36,718 nt of DNA from Microvirga sp. (GTDB lineage: Bacteria > Pseudomonadota > Alphaproteobacteria > Rhizobiales > Beijerinckiaceae). The DNA is taken from positions 1 to 36,718 of the forward strand of contig JAPSLB010000046.1 of assembly GCA_031181145.1 (NCBI GenBank), in the 5' to 3' direction. Made by a program: the position numbers and the translations under genes. The notes under the pieces were generated by a model. It was given only the letters and a program-made list of their open reading frames with translations, had not been told where the DNA came from and made no database searches. Shown in pieces: positions 15,948 to 23,437 of the stretch. How positions within the stretch are numbered: the first letter of the stretch is position 1; the number at the start of each line of letters is the position of its first letter.

Positions 15948-16157
15948 TCAGCGGTCCCCGGAGGGCGGCTTGGCCGGGTATCCGGCATTTTCGAGCGCAG
16001 CGAGCAGCGACGTGTCGGGTTTTTCCGATGTCACTGAAATCGTGCGATTTTCGAGGTCGCCTTCAACATGCGCCTGGGGATCGAGCTTTTGAACCGCTCT
16101 CGTAATGGCCCCGAGGCAACCGCCGCAGGTCATGCCTGGAACATGGAAGTGGTGCAT
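15948..16157 (-). CDS. Heavy-metal-associated (HMA) domain copper chaperone
   Basis: A 69-residue ferredoxin-fold metallochaperone of the CopZ/Atx1 type. The metal-binding loop GMTCGGC holds the two Cys ligands. The rest (ITRAVQKLDPQAHVEGDLENRTISV, then LLAALENAGYPA) is standard for the domain. The ATG at 16157 is preferred to one at 16172 because the likely transcription start is near 16182, which would leave about 10 nt before the earlier codon, and because GAGGGATT sits ahead of 16157. Copper is the likely ligand given the CueR-type promoter and its neighbours. Confidence 0.9.
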   Translation of the reverse strand: MHHFHVPGMTCGGCLGAITRAVQKLDPQAHVEGDLENRTISVTSEKPDTSLLAALENAGYPAKPPSGDR

Positions 16158-16188
16158 GACAGAATCCCTCATGAACTGGATCCTTCGG

Positions 16189-16219
16189 GTCCTAGAGCTT
16201 CCCACCATGGCAAGGTCAA
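16189..16219 (-). promoter_or_regulatory. CueR/MerR-type metal-responsive promoter
   Basis: Read leftward: -35 TTGACC (16214-16219), a 19-bp spacer, and -10 TAGGAC (16189-16194). The overlong spacer contains a dyad (ACCTTGCC ... GGGAAGCT, 16196-16216) that matches the E. coli copA CueR box at most outer positions (ACCTT-CC ... GGAAG-T). The 19-bp spacing is the hallmark of promoters twisted open by MerR-family activators. It sits 32-62 nt ahead of the HMA chaperone gene. No MerR regulator gene is in this window. Confidence 0.75.
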
Positions 16220-16415
16220 GAGCTCGGCGGCAAAGCGGAGGTAGGGCTTACGTGAGAAACTGCGTTCTAAAGGTAGTCAGAAAAAAGGACCGTACTCCTC
16301 TATCGTCGCTATTCCGCACTTTCGTGTTAAGTTTATATGATCTACGCAGCTTGGCTGTTGGACAGTCGCAGAGCCTTAGAGGCGCAAGTTCTTGAAATGC
16401 GGGCGGGAACGAAGA

Positions 16416-17321
16416 ATGAAGGTTGCAACCCATAGTGGGACATTCCATGCGGATGACGTGTTTGCATCTGCCATTCTGCATGCCGCCCTCGGGGATTTCG
16501 ATTTCATCCGCACCCGCGATACGGCTCGGATCGCTGCCGCCGACATCGTATTCGACGTCGGCGGGGTGTATGATCCTGCCAGGAGACGGTACGATCACCA
16601 CATGCGCGACCTGCCGCGCCGGGAGAGCGGCACACCCTATAGCTCCGTCGGCCTGATCTGGCGTGACTATGGTCGGGCAGCCCTGTCCCGTTTCGTGCCC
16701 GGCATCGAGAAGGATATGCTCGACTCCGTTTGGCAGGATGTGGATGCGGGTATCGTACTCCCCATCGATCAGGCGGATAACGGCATCGCGACCGCAAGTC
16801 CCAGTCATCTGGCCTTGCTGATCGAAGCCTTCAACCCGACTTGGGACAGCACTCAAACCTACGATGAGGCTTTCTCGGAGGCGGTGGGATTGGCCCACGG
16901 CGTTCTGCAGCGGGCCTGTCGCCAAGCCTATGCGGAGGCCAAGGCCGCCTCCTTTGTGCTCACGGCAGCCAGAGAGGCGAAGGACCCTCACGTCATCGTG
17001 CTCGATCGCAAGCTTCCGTGGGAGAAGGCGGTATTCGAGAATGACCTGACGGATCTCCTGTTCGTGATCTATCCGAATGAGGATGCCACTTCCTGGTACT
17101 GCCGCACGATCCCTCCGGAGCCGAATTCCTTCGGCCAGAGACTGGCGCTTCCTGAGGCCTGGCGCGGCCTGCAGGAGGAGGCATTCTCCAGGGCTGCAGG
17201 CATCCCGGACGGGGTTTTCTGCCATCCGAGCGGCTTCATCTGCGGGGCCCGCTCGAAAGCCTCGGCTGTCCGCTTGGCAAAGCAGGCGATTGCGGCCGGC
17301 CATCCGGCAGAGGCAATCTGA
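16416..17321 (+). CDS. MYG1 family protein (DHH-like phosphoesterase)
   Basis: A 301-residue protein of the MYG1/UPF0160 family, metal-dependent DHH-type hydrolases; the eukaryotic member is a 3'-5' RNA exonuclease. Diagnostic segments are THSGTFHADDVFA at the N-terminus (His6, His11, Asp13, Asp14), YDHHM (Asp60-His61-His62) and FICGARSKASAVRLA near the C-terminus. The length is normal. The ATG at 16416 has GGAACGAAG ahead; an upstream TTG start would add eight unlikely residues. The next gene begins 44 nt later on the same strand, so co-transcription is possible. Confidence 0.9.
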   Translation: MKVATHSGTFHADDVFASAILHAALGDFDFIRTRDTARIAAADIVFDVGGVYDPARRRYDHHMRDLPRRESGTPYSSVGLIWRDYGRAALSRFVPGIEKDMLDSVWQDVDAGIVLPIDQADNGIATASPSHLALLIEAFNPTWDSTQTYDEAFSEAVGLAHGVLQRACRQAYAEAKAASFVLTAAREAKDPHVIVLDRKLPWEKAVFENDLTDLLFVIYPNEDATSWYCRTIPPEPNSFGQRLALPEAWRGLQEEAFSRAAGIPDGVFCHPSGFICGARSKASAVRLAKQAIAAGHPAEAI

Positions 17322-17365
17322 CTGTCATCCCTCATGGCGCATGGCGCCGGGCGGAGTCATCTCCC

Positions 17366-18514
17366 ATGTTTTTGACACATCAAGACGTCATCGAGCTCAC
17401 CGAGTGGCGGCGCGGACTACATCGCAATCCGGAGATTTCGGGGGAAGAGGCCGGGACCGCTCGAACGGTTCAGGCGCTGCTCGCCTCGGCGGGGGCCGAC
17501 CGGATCGTCGCGGGGGTCGGCGGGCATGGGGTCGCAGGTGTTTTCGAGGGCAGCCAACCGGGGCCGACAGTGATGTTCCGCGCCGAACTCGATGCCTTGC
17601 CCATCGAGGAAATCTCCGATGCGCCGCATCGATCGCGTATTCCCGGCAAGGCGCATCTTTGCGGGCATGACGGGCATATGACAATTCTTGCCGCTCTCGC
17701 CCGAGGGTTGAGCCGGCAACGCCCGCAGCGCGGCCGTGCCGTCCTGCTTTTCCAGCCAGCCGAAGAAACCGGCGTCGGGGCCGCCGCCGTGGTGGCCGAT
17801 CCGAAGTTCCGTGAGATTGCACCGGACTTTGTGTTTGCTCTGCACAACCTTCCTGGCATGGAGTTCGGTAAGGTGGCCCTCATCGAGGGGCCGGTGAGTT
17901 GCGCCTCGCGCGGCATGCGGATCGTACTCACAGGGAAAACGGCCCATGCCTCGATGCCTGAAACAGGGCTCTCTCCGGTCGACGCCGTGGCTCGTCTGAT
18001 GCCGGGGCTCACCGCCCTCGGGAGCGGTGGCCCCATGGATCGGAGCTTCGCGATGGTGACGATCACGCATGCTCGCATTGGGGAACCGGCTTTCGGGATC
18101 GCGCCCGCCCACGGGGAGGTCTGGGCGACGCTGCGCACCCTCACAGATGCAGGGATGGACGCCCTCGTCGCCAAGGCCGAGCACTTGGCCAAGGATGCGG
18201 CCCGCGCGAGCGGTCTGTCCCTTGAGATTTCATACAGCGATGTCTTCCGGCATTGCGAGAATGCGCCTGAAGCAGTCGCTCATCTGCGCCGCGCCCTCGA
18301 TGCCGAAGGGTTGGCGCATGATCGGGGAGACCTGCCCATGCGCCCCTCGGAGGATTTCGGGCATCTCGGGGCCAGTGCTCCGGCTGCGATGTTCTTCCTC
18401 GGCGCAGGCGAGCACCATGCGGCGCTTCACAATCCCGATTACGATTTTCCGGACGATCTGATCGGCATCGGCGCGCGCGTGTTCATGCGAACGCTTCGGG
18501 ATCTGCTGGGATAG
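17366..18514 (+). CDS. M20D family amidohydrolase
   Basis: A 382-residue metal-dependent amidohydrolase/peptidase of the M20D group (hippurate hydrolase, N-acyl-amino-acid deacylase type). Visible motifs: GLHRNPEISGEE at the N-terminus, the CGHDGHM metal site (99-105), QPAEETGVGA with the catalytic Glu pair (133-134), an ALHNLPG ligand segment, the lid dimerisation domain around GKTAHASMP, and the late LGAGEHHAALHNPDYDF with the last His ligand. All expected residues are present. The actual amide substrate is not predictable from sequence. Confidence 0.9.
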   Translation: MFLTHQDVIELTEWRRGLHRNPEISGEEAGTARTVQALLASAGADRIVAGVGGHGVAGVFEGSQPGPTVMFRAELDALPIEEISDAPHRSRIPGKAHLCGHDGHMTILAALARGLSRQRPQRGRAVLLFQPAEETGVGAAAVVADPKFREIAPDFVFALHNLPGMEFGKVALIEGPVSCASRGMRIVLTGKTAHASMPETGLSPVDAVARLMPGLTALGSGGPMDRSFAMVTITHARIGEPAFGIAPAHGEVWATLRTLTDAGMDALVAKAEHLAKDAARASGLSLEISYSDVFRHCENAPEAVAHLRRALDAEGLAHDRGDLPMRPSEDFGHLGASAPAAMFFLGAGEHHAALHNPDYDFPDDLIGIGARVFMRTLRDLLG

Positions 18515-18544
18515 GTCTCGCCTTCCTTGACTGCATGGACCACC

Positions 18545-18582
18545 GGACGGGAAAGTGGAAACCACTTCGGGGATCCGTCCGA
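18545..18582. terminator. Nested hairpin between convergent genes
   Basis: An outer 7-bp stem (CGGACGG / CCGTCCG, 18545-18551 with 18576-18582) encloses an inner 6-bp stem (AAGTGG / CCACTT, 18554-18559 with 18563-18568). It lies between the ends of two convergent genes (18514 and 18650), where a bidirectional terminator is expected. No U-tract is evident. Confidence 0.5.
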
Positions 18583-18649
18583 TGACTTCTCGAATGGCGC
18601 GTCGTTAAGTCCGGAGCCGGGCGCGCGCTGGCGACATCCGGATCAAAAC

Positions 18650-19654
18650 TCAGGCAGCGCGGTCGACGCGCTGGGCCATCTTTTCTGATTTCTCGACCTG
18701 AACGTTCACCGTCCGACTGGCATCCTCCGCCATTTGAAGAGCAAGCTCGGCAAGGCGTCGGCTGTTATCGACAGTCTGCTCGACGTTGTCGCGGATCAGG
18801 GAGCTTTGAGCCGCGATGAGGTCTGACATGGATCGGCATTGTGCCAGTGCGGTCAGGCCATTGAGGTTTCGTTGCAGACGTCTCTGGCTCAGTTCGAAGC
18901 ATTCCCGAGATGCGTCCTGAAGCCCGCGCGCCAGAGCCGAACCGGACTGGACCGCAATCTTTAGATTCTGGGATGCATCTGTCGTCAGGTTCTGTGAAGC
19001 TCCATTCTGGCCGCTGAGCATCTGCACGGCTTGGCCCGTGGAACGGCGCGCCAGCTCAGAGAATGCATTGAGGCTGCCCTCGTAAACCTCCTGCAGGGCG
19101 CGGGTCAGGCTTTGGGCACTTTCCGCCCCGGCTCGCATCATGGCAGCCATGTCGCTCGCGGCAGGCTGGACGGTTTCTGCTTGCTCGCGGCCGCGTTGCG
19201 TCTCGAGCCGCCTTGTCTCGTCAATGCTTGCCATCTTGTCCTCCACTTCCTCGATCACGGCTTCGGCTTCCTCCTCGCTGAGGACCTTGAGTACCGCTGG
19301 AAGAAGTTGCTTCTTGTCGTCTCGGATATGCTGCTGGAAAACTCTCTGCAGCTGGGCGAGATGGTCGATGAACTCGCCGCTGTTCTTGGGCATGTCCTCA
19401 AGCGACGCCAGGAGCGCACTGGTTTCTTGATTGTCATTGACCGTCATCTGCACGAGATCTTGCATTCCGTGCCGTCTCAGAACCGGGAAGAGGTGCTGCT
19501 CCTGGAGTGTGGCCAAAAGTTCCAGCTCTTCCTTGAGATCTGCGAAAAGGCGTTCTCTTGTCTTAACCGCGGTATCGGATGTGGCGAGGAGCTTTTCGAA
19601 GAGCTCGTTGGCCTTGTCCGGTGGCGTTTGGCTGAATCTCTTGTTAGTAGGCAT
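18650..19654 (-). CDS. Hemerythrin-like domain fused to a phasin domain
   Basis: A 334-residue cytoplasmic protein in two parts. Residues about 14-140 form a helical HHE/hemerythrin-like domain (LFADLKEELELLATLQEQHLFP and VFQQHIRDDKKQLLPAVL), but several usual iron ligands are not His or Glu: the helix that normally carries His then EE reads LLATLQEQH, and HIxxEE reads HIRDD. Metal binding may thus be weakened. Residues about 165-334 are a phasin-type amphipathic helical domain (SLIRDNVEQTVDNSRRLAELALQM), the family that coats polyhydroxyalkanoate granules. Ser/Gln-rich repeats join them. GAGGCACG precedes the ATG. A granule-associated or stress sensor role is inference. Confidence 0.82.
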   Translation of the reverse strand: MPTNKRFSQTPPDKANELFEKLLATSDTAVKTRERLFADLKEELELLATLQEQHLFPVLRRHGMQDLVQMTVNDNQETSALLASLEDMPKNSGEFIDHLAQLQRVFQQHIRDDKKQLLPAVLKVLSEEEAEAVIEEVEDKMASIDETRRLETQRGREQAETVQPAASDMAAMMRAGAESAQSLTRALQEVYEGSLNAFSELARRSTGQAVQMLSGQNGASQNLTTDASQNLKIAVQSGSALARGLQDASRECFELSQRRLQRNLNGLTALAQCRSMSDLIAAQSSLIRDNVEQTVDNSRRLAELALQMAEDASRTVNVQVEKSEKMAQRVDRAA

Positions 19655-20034
19655 CGTGCCTCACAGCTGTGAAAAAATGGGGGCTTTGGATTACTTGCAC
19701 GCATACTGGCGGCCCAATCATCTATCGATCGATGCCGCAGGGCCTCACCCGGTCTGAAGGTCGTGAAGGGGGAGGCTATACAAATCGCGCTCGCTGCCGA
19801 CGATTCCTCTGGCACTTCGTGCACAGATGGGTTTCTGCACCATTTCCTCTTCGAGGTCGTCAGGCTGAGAGCACGGCGATATTGATTGGGACAATCTGCG
19901 TTATATCTGGGGCGCGGTGCGGGATAGTCGATGGGTAGGGCGAAGAATTAGTGATCGGGCGTGAGGATGCTCCCCACGCCCGTGGACGGTGACGTTCACA
20001 AGACCGTTAGGTACCGCCAACCTTCAGAGCCACG
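19655..20034. other. Intergenic stretch with one hairpin
   Basis: No supportable gene. An 8-bp stem (CGGGCGTG / CACGCCCG, 19956-19963 with 19975-19982) lies about 53 nt beyond the stop codon of the leftward GST gene and may terminate it. The region upstream of the hemerythrin-phasin gene (19860-19930) is locally AT-rich and probably contains its promoter, but no clear boxes were fixed. Confidence 0.5.
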
Positions 20035-20739
20035 TCACGGCCGCTTCGGGATTTCAAGTCCGCGCTGCACGGCCGGACGCGCAAGTCCGCGCTCCAGCCA
20101 GACGGGGACGTTCCTGAGAGTGTCGTATTCCACAAGTTCGCCAGCGCCGTAGAAGCCGACGAGGTTGCGCACCCAGCCGAGGAGCGAGATGTCGGCGATG
20201 GTGTATTCGTCCCCCATGATCCATTGGCGGCTGTCGAGCCGCTTCTCCAGAACGCCCAGCAAACGCTTGGATTCCGCCCGATAACGCTCGAGCGGCCGCT
20301 TGTCCTCGATTTCGCGTCCCGCGAATTTATGGAAGAAGCCGAGCTGACCGAACATCGGGCCTACGGCCGCCATCTGGAAGAACACCCATTGGATTGTCTC
20401 GTACCGGAGCGCCGGGTCCCTCGGGAGGAGCTGGCCGCTCTTTTCAGCAAGGTAGAGCAGGATCGCGCCGGATTCGAAGAGCCCTAAGGGTTTCCCTCCT
20501 GGGCCGTGGGGGTCGATAATGGCCGGGATCTTGCCGTTGGGGTTGAGAGACAGGAATTCCTCGGTCCAGGTCTCGTCCGCACCGATATTGATCGCATGTG
20601 GCTCATAGGGAAGGCCGATCTCCTCCAGCATGATCGACACTTTCACTCCGTTGGGCGTCGGCAACGAATAGAGCTGCAGCCGGTCGGGATGGGCCGCTGG
20701 CCAGCGCCGGGTGATCGGGAAATCGGAAAGGTCTGTCAT
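20035..20739 (-). CDS. Nu-class glutathione S-transferase (YghU/YfcG-like)
   Basis: A 234-residue cytosolic GST. The thioredoxin-like N-terminal domain starts with LQLYSLPTPNGVKVSIMLEEIGLPYE and continues to NPNGKIPAIIDPHGPGGKPLGLFESGAILLYLAEK, which is the pattern of the bacterial nu class. These enzymes (YfcG, YghU) bind two glutathiones or GSSG and have disulfide reductase and peroxide-handling activity. The all-helical C-terminal domain ends in YTIADISLLGWVRNL and is complete. The start at 20739 is supported by GGAG nine bases upstream; the frame upstream is not coding. Confidence 0.9.
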   Translation of the reverse strand: MTDLSDFPITRRWPAAHPDRLQLYSLPTPNGVKVSIMLEEIGLPYEPHAINIGADETWTEEFLSLNPNGKIPAIIDPHGPGGKPLGLFESGAILLYLAEKSGQLLPRDPALRYETIQWVFFQMAAVGPMFGQLGFFHKFAGREIEDKRPLERYRAESKRLLGVLEKRLDSRQWIMGDEYTIADISLLGWVRNLVGFYGAGELVEYDTLRNVPVWLERGLARPAVQRGLEIPKRP

Positions 20740-20882
20740 GAATTGCTCCGTCCAAGTCGGGCCTATGATTGAACACAGGCGTCCGCGAACTGTTAATCGG
20801 CCATCCGATTCAGCGGAAGGGCAGCTGCATGGCTCGGAATGATGACGGCCCCGCTTCGCGGCGAGGTGTCGTTGGTGGCGCC

Positions 20883-21173
20883 ATGGAAGACCCGACCCCG
20901 AAATATCCGAAACCGCCATTTCGCTCCTAGTCTCAGCCGTGGCCTGGATCGGCGAGCAGGATGGACCCGCGCCCCGATCATGGGGAGACCGCCTACAAGG
21001 GCTTTGGCCGCTTTCAAGGGCGAAAGGCGCTGACCGCCGGCGGCGACATCCCGATGGGACGTCCGGGCCAACCTGCGGAACTCGCCTCGATCTATGTGCA
21101 GCAGGCCGCACCGGATGCGAGCGATGCGACAGGTCGGATCTACGGGGCAGCAGGCGGCAGCGGGCAGCCATAG
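20883..21173 (+). pseudogene. Relic of an SDR oxidoreductase (YghA/YhdF type)
   Basis: One reading frame contains both ends of an SDR of the type whose N-terminus reads like PxPKYPKPPF, then MDPRPDHGE, then a Tyr-Lys-Gly and GGDSGIG motif. It starts with MEDPTPKYPKPPF, meets an in-frame TAG at 20928-20930, resumes with PWPGSASRMDPRPDHGE and KALTAGGD, then jumps directly to the family's C-terminal IPMGRPGQPAELASIY. The missing middle, about 190-200 codons by comparison with the usual length of about 290, includes the Rossmann motif remainder and the active-site Tyr/Lys. Premature stop plus internal deletion mean it cannot be a working enzyme. The assignment rests on remembered family sequence. 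Confidence 0.8.
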
Positions 21174-21460
21174 ATCGCCTGGCCGGGCCTGTCGAAGTCG
21201 TAGCGCGGCGTCTTCGGCATGTTGCCCGGGGTAGGGGCCGGGATCAGATAGCCGACGACCCGCTGCTCTTGCGCCGGATATGGACGAAACAGGGCCGAGG
21301 GCGGGGGCCGGGACACGCAAGCCGAACAGTTCGAGCCCGCGACCGAGCTGAGGTGCTGCCTATCGTTGACGCGTCGTAGATGGTCCGTGGCCACGGTCCC
21401 CTCGACCACGAACCAGTCCGGGAGGGGCGCGGCCAAAGGCGGGGGAGTCTTCGGACGATT

Positions 21461-21595
21461 TAGCGCATCGTGCGGAAAAGCGGACCCGGTTTTCGCTGAC
21501 GCGGCCCTTCGGGTCCGCTCCAGACGATGCGCTCATTCAAGAAGGGATCATCGGACCCAAACGTGCGAATCCACTTTTCATGTCCGATGCTCTAG
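21461..21595. repeat. Palindromic intergenic repeat, copy 1
   Basis: A 135-bp element that starts TAGCGCATCGTGCGGAAAAG and ends GTCCGATGCTCTAG. It matches a second copy at 24713-24847 without gaps, with 9 mismatches by my count (about 93% identity). Internal arms can pair: AGCGCATCGT with ACGATGCGCT and GGACCC with GGGTCC, giving a strong structure. Its right end supplies the TAG stop codon of the leftward gene at 21592. Repeats of this general look are common in Methylobacteriaceae genomes; terminator-like or REP-like function is inference. Confidence 0.85.
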
Positions 21596-22701
21596 GATGT
21601 ACGACCCCGGTTGACCATGCGGGGCAGGGCATCCTGACCGCGTCCGGCGACGACGACCAGACGTTTTACCTCACCTCTCAGGAAGGCTTGCAGGAACCGG
21701 TCGTAGTTCTTGAACGAGACGCAGCCGTTGGAGTCCCCGTTCGGCCCGAGCAAATATGAATGGGCAAGAATTCCATTGCGGCCATAGATGGCGGCGCTGC
21801 CGCCGACCGGATTGAGGCGGATCGCACGCACGCCGTGGAAGAGCGCCTCGCGCTCTGTCAGAGTGTAGGTGCCCGGCGGCGTTGCTCCCTGCATGCGGAC
21901 ATGAACGAAGCGCGGATCGTCGAGCTTGTCGCCAAGGCCGGAATGGGCCTCGAGCCGCTCGCCGTTGGGCATGATGACGACCTTCGCACTGATGTCGTAG
22001 ACAGCGGTTCCGTCTCCGGCCATCGGGTTGATGCGGCTGCTCGGCGCTACGCTGCCGGTCTCCAGCGCGGCGTAGCTGAGAGCGTTTCCAGGCGGCCTCG
22101 AAGGCTTGATGCCGAAGAGCCTCTCAAAGAATGACGGATTGTCACCCGGTGCGCTCGGTGCGGCTGCGCCCTGCACTGGGCTGGCGACCGGCGCGCGGGC
22201 AACCCTCGCCGCTTCAGGGCCAGGGGACACGGACGCCTTCACGATCCGGAATTCGGCAGGGCGCGGCACAGGCAGCGGCACCGGCCGGGTGATTTGCGCC
22301 ATCCGCGGCTCGGGCGCAGGTTGCTGTGGCTGCGCGGGTTCCGGCGTCCGGGACGGGATGGGCACTGTTGCTCCTGCAACGGGTCGAGGCGCGCTGAACG
22401 GTTTGAAGGTCGTCTCGAGAGGCGCATTGAACGCGAGGGCGAGCGCCTCGGGTTTCAGCGTAAGGACTGGAGCGACCGGCGACCATTCATCGCCGTCGAC
22501 GGCGGTTTCGGCGATCTCTTGCGGCGTGGGGGCGACAGGGCGTGTGGAGAGCTCACCGATGGGCGGCGTGGCTTGTCCCTGGAGCTTCGTATGGAACGCG
22601 ATGGGACTCATGGAGACTGCCACGAGGGCAGCCGTCAGGAAAAGATTGCGCCGGCTTTTCCGCTGAACGCGGGGGGCAGGCGGGTAACGGTGATGCACCA
22701 T
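21592..22701 (-). CDS. tlde1 (DUF2778) domain protein, exported
   Basis: A 369-residue protein with an N-terminal membrane segment (NLFLTAALVAVSMSPIAF), a long Pro/Ala-rich linker (about 70-225) and a C-terminal tlde1/DUF2778 domain. The domain shows FHGVRAIRLNPVGG, YGRNGILAHSYLLGP (His314) and SNGCVSFKNYDRF with Cys327: a His/Cys pair like that of L,D-transpeptidases. Tlde1 toxins of type VI secretion act on peptidoglycan, but the chromosomal Rhizobiales members are common and no T6SS gene is here, so a housekeeping cell-wall role is more likely. Its TAG stop is inside the palindromic repeat. A dyad lies about 63 nt before the start. Confidence 0.85.
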   Translation of the reverse strand: MVHHRYPPAPRVQRKSRRNLFLTAALVAVSMSPIAFHTKLQGQATPPIGELSTRPVAPTPQEIAETAVDGDEWSPVAPVLTLKPEALALAFNAPLETTFKPFSAPRPVAGATVPIPSRTPEPAQPQQPAPEPRMAQITRPVPLPVPRPAEFRIVKASVSPGPEAARVARAPVASPVQGAAAPSAPGDNPSFFERLFGIKPSRPPGNALSYAALETGSVAPSSRINPMAGDGTAVYDISAKVVIMPNGERLEAHSGLGDKLDDPRFVHVRMQGATPPGTYTLTEREALFHGVRAIRLNPVGGSAAIYGRNGILAHSYLLGPNGDSNGCVSFKNYDRFLQAFLRGEVKRLVVVAGRGQDALPRMVNRGRTS

Positions 22702-22763
22702 GGCGAACTCTACGCAATACCTTCGCCGCGCGTGGCACGCCTCTGCCGGACATGTGGAGTACC

Positions 22764-22781
22764 ATCCCGATATGTCGGGAT
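22764..22781. promoter_or_regulatory. Short perfect dyad upstream of the tlde1 gene
   Basis: ATCCCGA (22764-22770) and TCGGGAT (22775-22781) are exact inverted copies separated by TATG. The site is 63 nt before the leftward start at 22701, a position suitable for an operator. It could equally be a small RNA hairpin. Function not established. Confidence 0.35.
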
Positions 22782-22803
22782 CGCCGCGCGGGAATAGACA
22801 TTC

Positions 22804-23010
22804 TCACTCGCGCGATTGAACCACGGTTTCGTTAAGATTTCGGATCGACGTTCTGTATTGGCGGCCCTGTTCGAAGGGGACGCCCACACGAATCCTGCAA
22901 TCAGCGGCGGCAGTGATCGCCGCCGTTCCTGCGGTCATGGCGACAGACGTGCTTGTCGAATCCGCCCCATGGGCAAGAGCGGTCGTGGCGGAGAGAGAGG
23001 CCGGAATCAC
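22804..23010 (-). CDS. Possible small secreted protein (weak)
   Basis: A 68-codon frame beginning at GTG 20 nt after the end of the small membrane-protein gene. The N-terminus (MIPASLSATTALAHGAD) looks like part of a signal peptide and the third codon positions are moderately GC-rich, but there is no ribosome-binding site, and the region upstream in frame lacks a good start codon. It may be a chance frame or an eroded gene. Confidence 0.25.
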   Translation of the reverse strand: MIPASLSATTALAHGADSTSTSVAMTAGTAAITAAADCRIRVGVPFEQGRQYRTSIRNLNETVVQSRE

Positions 23011-23029
23011 GGCGATGATTGCATGTCTG

Positions 23030-23200
23030 TCAGCGTGGCGTGACCGTATCCGGGTTGGACGGAATCTGCTCGACGGTTTCCTTGCCGGCGGCCCGGTCGG
23101 GCGCTCCCTCGGGATCTATATGAACGCCACGAATGGCAAAGAAGAAAACGATGACTGCGGCCCCGATGGAGGCCAGCGCAACCCAAGCGCGGATGCCCAT
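23030..23200 (-). CDS. 56-residue single-pass membrane protein
   Basis: A short gene that is easy to overlook. AGGAGAGAATT stands immediately before the ATG at 23200, an unusually strong ribosome-binding site. The product begins MGIRAWVALASIGAAVIVFFF, one transmembrane helix with a basic cytoplasmic end, followed by a 30-residue polar tail rich in Pro, Glu and Asp (DPEGAPDRAAGKETVEQIP). No family recognised. The clean initiation region, hydrophobic helix and consistent codon use argue that it is real. It is unlinked in orientation to the rightward lipoprotein hydrolase gene that begins at 23438. Confidence 0.65.
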   Translation of the reverse strand: MGIRAWVALASIGAAVIVFFFAIRGVHIDPEGAPDRAAGKETVEQIPSNPDTVTPR

Positions 23201-23437
23201 AATTCTCTCCTGATGGGATAAGAGCGTCAGACGGGCAGAACATCTGCGGACCGTGCTTGTTCCTCATGAAATGGGCCGCAAGGGAAACGCGGCATAAGAG
23301 CACCGGCCTCAGGCCACGCGGCCGGTTCCCGGCAGCCTTGACCGGAGGTGGGATGCAACCGGGCTCGCAAAGCGGGGAATTCGTGCTAGCACAGCCCAGT
23401 GGCACGAAACCGTCCTTGTTTCCTAAGCAAGAGAATA

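Noticed and set aside
21140..21436. A 98-codon minus-strand frame starting at TTG
   Set aside because: It overlaps the 3' part of the SDR relic, has no ribosome-binding site and no recognisable domain; the sequence PTPGNMPKTPRYDFDRPGQ is not enough to propose a gene.
21592..22701. Type VI secretion effector
   Set aside because: The tlde1 domain alone is common in Rhizobiales chromosomal proteins, and no immunity or T6SS genes are nearby.
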